Assembly: GCF_029626035.1 (NCBI RefSeq)
Contig: NZ_JARUBE010000003.1
Coordinates: 6,510,001-6,574,000 of the forward strand
Direction: 5' to 3'
Length of the DNA stretch: 64,000 nt
Source: Micromonospora sp. WMMD980
Lineage (GTDB): Bacteria; Actinomycetota; Actinomycetes; Mycobacteriales; Micromonosporaceae
Shown: positions 59,142 through 64,000 of the stretch, piece after piece
Layout of the letters: each line of letters starts with the position of its first letter
Numbering within the stretch: position 1 is the stretch's first letter
Program-made: the position numbers and the translations under genes
Notes under the pieces: model-generated
The model's input: the letters and a program-made list of their open reading frames with translations, nothing else
Databases searched by the model: none
What the model was told of the DNA's origin: nothing

Positions 59142-60188
59142 ATGAGTTCTTCGACGTTGGCGGCACCCCGGCGGGGTAGCGACTACGCGCGCCTGTCCCG
59201 CCGGGTCGCCGAGGCGGGGCTGTTCGACCGGCGGCCCGGCCGGTACGCGGTCCGCATCGCGCTCACCCTGGGCGCCTTCCTGGCCGGCTGGGCGCTGGTG
59301 GCGATCGTCGGCGACTCCTGGTGGCAGCTCCCGCTGGCGGCCGTGATGGCGGTGGCCACCACCCAGGTCGCGTTCCTCGGGCACGACGCCGGGCACCGGC
59401 AGATGTTCCGCCGGCGCGGGCCGAGCGAGGTGGCCGGCCTGGTCGCCGGCAACCTGGCCGTGGGCCTCAGCTACGGCTGGTGGGTGGACAAGCACAACCG
59501 GCACCACGCCAACCCGAACCACGCCGACGAGGACCCGGACGTCGGCGCGGGCGCGCTGGTCTGGACGTACGAGCAGGCGCTGGCGACCCGGGGCCTGAGC
59601 CGGTGGATGGCCCGCCGGCAGGCGTGGCTGTTCTTCCCGCTGCTGCTGCTCGAAGGGCTGGCGCTGCACGTGGCGAGCGTCCGGGCGCTGACCGGGCGGG
59701 AGCCGGACGGCCGGTGGCGCGTCCCGATGCGGCACCGTGCCGTGGAGGCGCTGCTGCTCGCGGTGCACGGCGTCGGCTACGTCGGCCTGCTCCTGGCGGT
59801 GATGTCACCGGGCAAGGCGCTGCTCTTCGCCGCCGTGCACCAGGGGCTCTGGGGCCTCTACATGGGCTGCGCGTTCGCCCCCAACCACAAGGGCATGCCG
59901 ATGCCCACCGCCGACGACGGGCTCGACTACCTGCGCAAGCAGGTGCTCACTGCCCGCAACGTGCGCGGCGGCCGGTTCGTCGACCTGGCGCTGGGCGGCC
60001 TGAACTACCAGATCGAGCACCACCTCTTCCCGAACCTGCCCAGCGCCAACCTGCGTCAGGTCCGGCCGCTGGCCCGGGCCTACTGCGCCGAGCTGGAGAT
60101 CCCGTACGCGGAGACCGGGCTGATCGAGTCGTACCGGCAGGGTCTGGCGCACCTGCACGACGTGGGGCGACCGCTGCGCACGGGGTGA
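59142..60188 (+). CDS. Membrane fatty acid desaturase
   Basis: The 348-residue di-iron desaturase carries three His boxes: FLGHDAGH, DKHNRHH and YQIEHHLFPNLPS. The third has the QxxHH form of front-end or acyl-lipid desaturases. About four to five hydrophobic helices surround them (residues 38-95 and 170-240). It introduces a double bond into membrane acyl chains, and electron donors are not adjacent. ATG 59142 has GGGGGCG upstream. It ends at a terminator shared with the convergent lipoprotein gene. Confidence 0.92.
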   Translation: MSSSTLAAPRRGSDYARLSRRVAEAGLFDRRPGRYAVRIALTLGAFLAGWALVAIVGDSWWQLPLAAVMAVATTQVAFLGHDAGHRQMFRRRGPSEVAGLVAGNLAVGLSYGWWVDKHNRHHANPNHADEDPDVGAGALVWTYEQALATRGLSRWMARRQAWLFFPLLLLEGLALHVASVRALTGREPDGRWRVPMRHRAVEALLLAVHGVGYVGLLLAVMSPGKALLFAAVHQGLWGLYMGCAFAPNHKGMPMPTADDGLDYLRKQVLTARNVRGGRFVDLALGGLNYQIEHHLFPNLPSANLRQVRPLARAYCAELEIPYAETGLIESYRQGLAHLHDVGRPLRTG

Positions 60189-60197
60189 GCGCGGCGG

Positions 60198-60234
60198 GCC
60201 GGGCGGGGGCGTCGGGGGGACGTCCCCGCCCGGC
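60198..60234. terminator. Bidirectional terminator, desaturase/lipoprotein
   Basis: GCCGGGCGGGGGCGTC pairs with GACGTCCCCGCCCGGC over 16 bp with one G-T wobble, around a GGGGG loop. It stands between two convergent stops. Confidence 0.8.
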
Positions 60235-60240
60235 GTGGGC

Positions 60241-61005
60241 TCAGGAGCCGGCGCCGGAGAAGGCCTTGGCGATCTCCGCCGGGGCCTCCACGGTGTCGCC
60301 GGCCGCCGGCCGGCTCAGCTTGACCGGCGCGCCGAAGTCGGAGTAGGAGGCGGTCATCGTGCCGTACGACGCGTTGATCGGCGTCATGTCCATCGTGAAC
60401 GTGGTGAGCCGGCCCTCCGCGTCCACGGCGGCGGTGAACGGCAACGCCTTGGCCTTGTCGCCCGCGGCGGCCAGCGCCTTGGCATCGACGCCGGTGCGCG
60501 TGTAGTCGAGCGTGCCGGAGAACCCCCGGTCGCCGTCACGCCGCACGTCGACCACGGCGGAGAGCAGCTTCTTGACGCCGCCCGGGTCGTCGACCGGCAT
60601 GATGCCCTTGCCGGTCGCCATGTGCATCCACTTCTTGCCGCTGCCGAGCCGCTCGCCGAGCGCGCCGTCGAACCGGACCCAGGTGTCCTTCCCGATCACC
60701 AGCGTGCTGGCCTTGCCGAAGACGGGCAGGTTCAGGGTGGCCTGCATGGTGCGGGCCTGCGGATCGGAGACGCCGGAGGCGGTGATCATCGCCGACTCCA
60801 GCTTCACCCGCATGCTCTGCTCGTTGAGCCGGGCGATGGCGGCGGTCAGCTCGCCGGCCGCGTCCGCCGCCGGGGTCGCGGACGTGGTCGTGGCGGGGCG
60901 GTCGGCGGACGTCTCCGCGCCGGGCCGGTCCGCGCATCCGGTCAGGCCGAGGCCGAGCACCGCGACGAGCGCGACCCCCGTGGTCGCCAGCGGTCGTCTG
61001 GTCAT
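60241..61005 (-). CDS. LppX/LprG-like lipoprotein
   Basis: The 254-residue lipoprotein has signal peptide MTRRPLATTGVALVAVLGLG with lipobox LTGC (Cys near residue 24) and a Thr/Ala linker. The beta-rich domain (ARTMQATLNLPVFGKASTL, DTWVRFDGALGERLGSGKKW, LDYTRTGVDAKAL) resembles the LolA/LppX-LprAFG fold used to carry lipids across the envelope. The substrate is not known. ATG 61005 has GGAGGAATC about nine bases upstream. Confidence 0.78.
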   Translation of the reverse strand: MTRRPLATTGVALVAVLGLGLTGCADRPGAETSADRPATTTSATPAADAAGELTAAIARLNEQSMRVKLESAMITASGVSDPQARTMQATLNLPVFGKASTLVIGKDTWVRFDGALGERLGSGKKWMHMATGKGIMPVDDPGGVKKLLSAVVDVRRDGDRGFSGTLDYTRTGVDAKALAAAGDKAKALPFTAAVDAEGRLTTFTMDMTPINASYGTMTASYSDFGAPVKLSRPAAGDTVEAPAEIAKAFSGAGS

Positions 61006-61182
61006 CTGTGGTGATTCCTCCGGGAGGGGTGGGGCTCGGCCGGGCGGCCGGACCGGCGCTCAATGTAGCGGTGCGCGTCCGGTGACGGGTGCCCCTTCCC
61101 GGCGTACGCGGAAAGCCGGCGGCCGGGGCGGCCGGTAGGGTCGTCGCATGGTGGACGGGCGCGACACGGTGCGGAGCGCGGC

Positions 61183-62334
61183 ATGAGATTCGAGATCAGC
61201 AAGGTGCTGGACGCGATCGAGGGGCGGGTCTGCACCGACCCCTCGCTGGCGCGGGCCGTGGTCGACCTGGCCGAGGTGATCCGGTGGCAGAACCTCGACG
61301 GTGGGCGACCGGCCAGCCTGTTGCGGCTCGGGATGGTGATCGACGCGCTGTCCCGCCAGATCGGCGAGGACAGCGTCCAGGTCTACGCGATCGTGCACCG
61401 GGCGCTGCTCTCCGACGCCGACCTGACCTCGAACGAGCGGATGGTGGTCCGCCGCTGGGCCGACGATGGCCTGGTCGAGGTGCTCGACCAGCCCGGTGAC
61501 CGGATGCTGGAGGTGGCCGACCTGCTCGGCCTGCCGGTGCTCACCCGGGCCCGGCTCGACGGGCTGATCGGCCGGTACCCGTGGATCGGCCAGGCCGGCC
61601 GGGTGCTCGCGCCGGTCCCCGGCGCCGGCGGGCCGGTCTTCATCGCGCACGTCGGCGGCGGCCAGGACCCGGCCAGCGGCAGCCGCTCGCCGGCCGGGGT
61701 GAAGCTGCTCTGCCGGCAGTGGCGCTGCCCCGAGCCGGGCTGCGCGCTCTTCGGCGCCGGCGGGGGTGGCGGCGCGTTCGCCGACCTGGCCGCGGTCGAC
61801 CGGGCCCCGTCCGAGCAGCCGCCGCCCACGCTCCGGACCGGCGCGCCGACCTGCCCCCGGCACGGCGCGCGCCTCTCCGACGCCGGTCAGCGCCCGCGCA
61901 GCGAGGTGCTGGCGGTGCGAATCGGCGGGTTGGTGCGGCAGCGGTTCGTGCTCACCGAGACCGAGCCGGTGGCGGTCGGCCGGGCACCGGACGCTCCCGG
62001 CGGGGTGCAGCTCGGCCAGTGGCTGAACGACGAGGCGCGGCGCTGGATCAGCCGCAGTCACGTCCGCTTCGACCTGGGGCGCGCGGGCGAGGTGGTGGTC
62101 ACCGACACCAGCACCAACGGCTCCGGCGTACGGCCGGGCGGGTCGATGGTCGAGACGGAGCGGATCCCGCTGCCGCCGCAGCAGTCCCGGACGCTCGGCG
62201 AGGGTGACCTGATCGAGCTCTACCCGGGCGTGCAGATCGGTCGGGCGGCCGAGACGAGCAGCGACGCCACGTACACCCCGAACTCGGTGATGGCCGAGGC
62301 GCCGACCATGGCGATGCGGCTGCCGCGTCCCTGA
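61183..62334 (+). CDS. FHA-domain protein with Cys cluster
   Basis: In this 383-residue protein, residues 1-130 form a helical domain of unknown type (KVLDAIEGRVCTDPSLARAV). A Cys-rich middle section (about 175-230) has CRQWRCPEPGCALFG and CPRHGARL, probably zinc-binding. The C-terminal FHA domain (about 240-350) has VAVGRAPD, WISRSHVRFDLG and TDTSTNGSGV, the Arg, Ser-x-x-His and Asn residues that read phospho-Thr. It should bind a substrate of a Ser/Thr kinase such as the one at 39077. GCGGAG lies about seven bases before ATG 61183. Confidence 0.85.
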   Translation: MRFEISKVLDAIEGRVCTDPSLARAVVDLAEVIRWQNLDGGRPASLLRLGMVIDALSRQIGEDSVQVYAIVHRALLSDADLTSNERMVVRRWADDGLVEVLDQPGDRMLEVADLLGLPVLTRARLDGLIGRYPWIGQAGRVLAPVPGAGGPVFIAHVGGGQDPASGSRSPAGVKLLCRQWRCPEPGCALFGAGGGGGAFADLAAVDRAPSEQPPPTLRTGAPTCPRHGARLSDAGQRPRSEVLAVRIGGLVRQRFVLTETEPVAVGRAPDAPGGVQLGQWLNDEARRWISRSHVRFDLGRAGEVVVTDTSTNGSGVRPGGSMVETERIPLPPQQSRTLGEGDLIELYPGVQIGRAAETSSDATYTPNSVMAEAPTMAMRLPRP

Positions 62335-62344
62335 CCCACGCGCG

Positions 62345-62381
62345 AAAGGGCGCCGGGACCGTCGTGGTCCCGGCGCCCTTT
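62345..62381. terminator. Canonical bidirectional terminator
   Basis: A perfect 16-bp stem, AAAGGGCGCCGGGACC with its complement, around a GTCGT loop, with A and T runs at the two ends. It serves both the FHA gene and the convergent rocD. Confidence 0.92.
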
Positions 62382-62394
62382 TCGGGTACGGAGG

Positions 62395-63612
62395 TCAGCC
62401 GGCCAGCACGGCGGCGAGCTGCGCCACCGCGTGGTCGATCTCGTCCTCGGCGATCACCAGCGGCGGGGCGAGCCGGATGGTCGAGCCGTGGGTGTCCTTG
62501 GCCAGCACACCCCGCTCCATCAGCCGCTCGCACGCCTGTCGGCCGCTCATCAGCGCCGGGTCGATGTCGACGCCGGCCCAGAGGCCGCGGACCCGGACGG
62601 CGACGAGGCCCTTGCCGAGCAGCGCCTCCAGGCCGGCCTTCAGCCGCTCGCCCAGCTCGGCCGAGCGGCGCTGGAACTCGCCGGTGGCGAGCAGCCGGAC
62701 CACCTCGGTGGCGACGGCGCAGGCCAGCGGGTTGCCGCCGAACGTCGAGCCGTGCTGGCCCGGCTTGAGCACGCCGAGCACGTCGGCGTTGGCGGCCACC
62801 GCGGAGACCGGCACGATGCCGCCGCCGAGCGCCTTGCCCAGCAGGTACATGTCCGGGACGACGCCCTCCAGGTCACAGGCGAACGTGGCGCCGGTGCGGC
62901 CCAGGCCGGACTGGATCTCGTCGGCGATGAAGAGCACGTTCCGCTCGGTGCAGACCTCGCGGACGCCGGGCAGGTAGCCCTCCGGCGGCACCACGACGCC
63001 CTGCTCGCCCTGGATCGGCTCCAGCAGCACCGCCACCGTGTTCTCGTCGATCGCCGCGGTCAGCGCGGCCAGGTCGCCGTAGGGGACCACGGTGAAGCCC
63101 GGCGTGTACGGCCCGAAGTCGGCGCGCGCGTCCTCGTCGGTGGAGAAGCTGACGATGGTGGTGGTGCGGCCGTGGAAGTTCCCCTCCGCCACCACGATGT
63201 TGGCCTGGCCCGGGGCCACGCCCTTGACCTGGTAGCCCCACTTGCGGGCGACCTTGATGCCGGTCTCCACCGCCTCGGCGCCGGTGTTCATCGGCAGCAC
63301 CAGCTCCTTGCCGCAGAGCGCGGCCAGCTCCCGGCAGAAGTCGGCGAACTGGTCGTGGATGAACGCGCGGCTGGTCAGCGTGAGCCGGTCGAGCTGGGCG
63401 TGCGCGGCCTCGATCAACTGCGGGTGCCGGTGGCCGAAGTTCAGCGCCGAGTAGCCGGCCAGGCAGTCCAGGTAGCGGCGGCCGTCCACGTCGGTCAGCC
63501 AGGCGCCCTCGGCCGACGAGATCACCACGGGCAGCGGGTGGTAGTTGTGCGCCGTGTGGCGCTCCGCGTCCCGGACCGCGGAGGGCGTCCGCAGCATGTC
63601 GTCGATGATCAC
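62395..63612 (-). CDS. rocD: Ornithine aminotransferase
   Basis: This 405-residue PLP enzyme (class III) transfers the delta-amino group of ornithine to 2-oxoglutarate. Motifs are LDCLAGYSALNFGHRHP, NTGAEAVETGIKVARKWGY (PLP phosphate), VVAEGNFHGRTTTIVSFS, LFIADEIQSGLGRTG (Asp to pyridine N), LLGKALGGGIVPVSAV (Schiff-base Lys) and QHGSTFGGNPLACAVA. GTG 63612 overlaps the ddaH stop (GTGA) and has AAAGG upstream; upstream codons of the frame have no start signal. The pair ddaH-rocD, also seen in M. tuberculosis, serves arginine/citrulline and ornithine breakdown. Confidence 0.95.
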   Translation of the reverse strand: MIIDDMLRTPSAVRDAERHTAHNYHPLPVVISSAEGAWLTDVDGRRYLDCLAGYSALNFGHRHPQLIEAAHAQLDRLTLTSRAFIHDQFADFCRELAALCGKELVLPMNTGAEAVETGIKVARKWGYQVKGVAPGQANIVVAEGNFHGRTTTIVSFSTDEDARADFGPYTPGFTVVPYGDLAALTAAIDENTVAVLLEPIQGEQGVVVPPEGYLPGVREVCTERNVLFIADEIQSGLGRTGATFACDLEGVVPDMYLLGKALGGGIVPVSAVAANADVLGVLKPGQHGSTFGGNPLACAVATEVVRLLATGEFQRRSAELGERLKAGLEALLGKGLVAVRVRGLWAGVDIDPALMSGRQACERLMERGVLAKDTHGSTIRLAPPLVIAEDEIDHAVAQLAAVLAG

Positions 63613-64000
63613 TTGATTGCCTTTCCCTGACGGAGTCGCAACGTGCAGCACTTCGGTCCGCCGCCGGCCTTGCGCAGCTCGGACAGGTCGATCCCGATGG
63701 TCTGGTAACCCCGGTCGCGCAGCTTCGCGGCCAGGTCGGTGGCCTGCGCCGGCAGCACCACGTGCCGGCCGTCGCTCACCGCGTTCAGGCCGAGCACCTC
63801 GGCGTCGGCCATGGTGGCGTGGATCGCGTCCGGGAAGAGCCGGCGCAGCACCGCCCGGCTGCCCGGGGAGAACGCCTCCGGCAGGTACGCCACGGTGCGC
63901 TCGTCGAGCACGGTGAGCGCGGTGTCCAGGTGGTAGAAGCGGGGGTCCACGAGCTGCATGGTGACCACCGGATAGCCGAAGACCTCCTGGAGCTGCGCGT
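63609..64000 (-). CDS. ddaH: DDAH-like amidinohydrolase (partial, runs off right edge)
   Basis: The C-terminal 130 or so residues of a dimethylarginine dimethylaminohydrolase/amidinotransferase-fold enzyme. It shows the catalytic His region VDPRFYHLDTALTVLD and the catalytic Cys near the end (KAGGGPKCCTLRL). Such enzymes hydrolyse guanidino groups of arginine derivatives to citrulline or related products. The frame is open through 64000, so the N-terminus is outside the window. It is translationally coupled to rocD. Confidence 0.88.
   Translation of the reverse strand, partial: AQLQEVFGYPVVTMQLVDPRFYHLDTALTVLDERTVAYLPEAFSPGSRAVLRRLFPDAIHATMADAEVLGLNAVSDGRHVVLPAQATDLAAKLRDRGYQTIGIDLSELRKAGGGPKCCTLRLRQGKAIK

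Noticed and set aside
1..64000. tRNA, rRNA, insertion sequences, prophage, attachment sites or a replication origin
   Set aside because: No cloverleaf, transposase, integrase, phage structural gene or DnaA-box cluster was noticed on either strand by reading; a dedicated scan could still find small RNAs.

Overview
The window is very GC-rich actinobacterial chromosome, most likely from a Micromonospora-like member of the Micromonosporaceae. Supporting signs are frequent GTG starts, a WhiB1-type protein, a mycobacterial-type fused Kgd, a nickel superoxide dismutase with its SodX protease, probable leaderless promoters, and a dispersed intergenic GGGGCCCC repeat that I associate with Micromonospora and Salinispora. 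There is no rRNA, tRNA, CRISPR array or insertion sequence that I can see. Nearly all of the window is housekeeping or conserved actinobacterial sequence.

Layout. 1-4.1 kb: a TPR protein (cut by the left edge), a SIS-domain sugar isomerase and the PdtaS sensor kinase. 4.1-5.8 kb: a multi-membrane glycosyltransferase. 6.1-9.7 kb: a sulfur assimilation operon (28-residue leader peptide, sulfite reductase, small zinc ribbon, CysH, sirohydrochlorin chelatase). 9.7-11.8 kb: whiB1, a diacylglycerol kinase-like gene and a four-helix membrane protein. 11.9-13.6 kb: an RsbW/UsfX-type anti-sigma factor, a GNAT, sodN and sodX. 13.8-19.1 kb: malic enzyme, a quinone oxidoreductase and two paralogous lipoprotein hydrolases, interspersed with four copies of a double-palindrome repeat. 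19.2-23.2 kb: ackA-pta and a membrane protein. 23.3-27.3 kb: kgd with a small DUF6104 partner. 27.5-32.1 kb: an ABC exporter, a thioesterase-like gene and a probable ornithine-lipid acyltransferase pair.

32.2-33.9 kb: a DUF4097-PadR operon with conspicuous inverted repeats. 33.9-37.8 kb: an OmpR-type response regulator, its sensor kinase (frameshifted in this sequence) and an HtrA-like protease; the same 17-bp direct-repeat box precedes the regulator and the protease. 38-46.5 kb: a GT4 glycosyltransferase, a Ser/Thr kinase, a patatin, an acyltransferase, CutA and a giant polytopic membrane protein. 46.8-57.3 kb: an RHS/YD-repeat polymorphic toxin of 2,891 residues, with a Hint domain and a short exchangeable toxin tip, followed by a small immunity candidate and a lower-GC strip of displaced or decayed cassettes. 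57.3-64 kb: an SCO4402-like protein, methionine aminopeptidase, an XRE regulator, a desaturase, a lipoprotein, an FHA protein, and a RocD/DdaH pair cut by the right edge.

The best candidate for an undescribed system is the RHS toxin locus. Base composition drops directly after the Hint/toxin junction and stays low through the immunity candidate and several orphan fragments, which is the signature of toxin-tip replacement. Secondary candidates are the sulfur leader peptide with its hairpin, the shared direct-repeat box of the two-component system, the PadR operators, the CRP-like site before whiB1, and the GGGGCCCC repeats.
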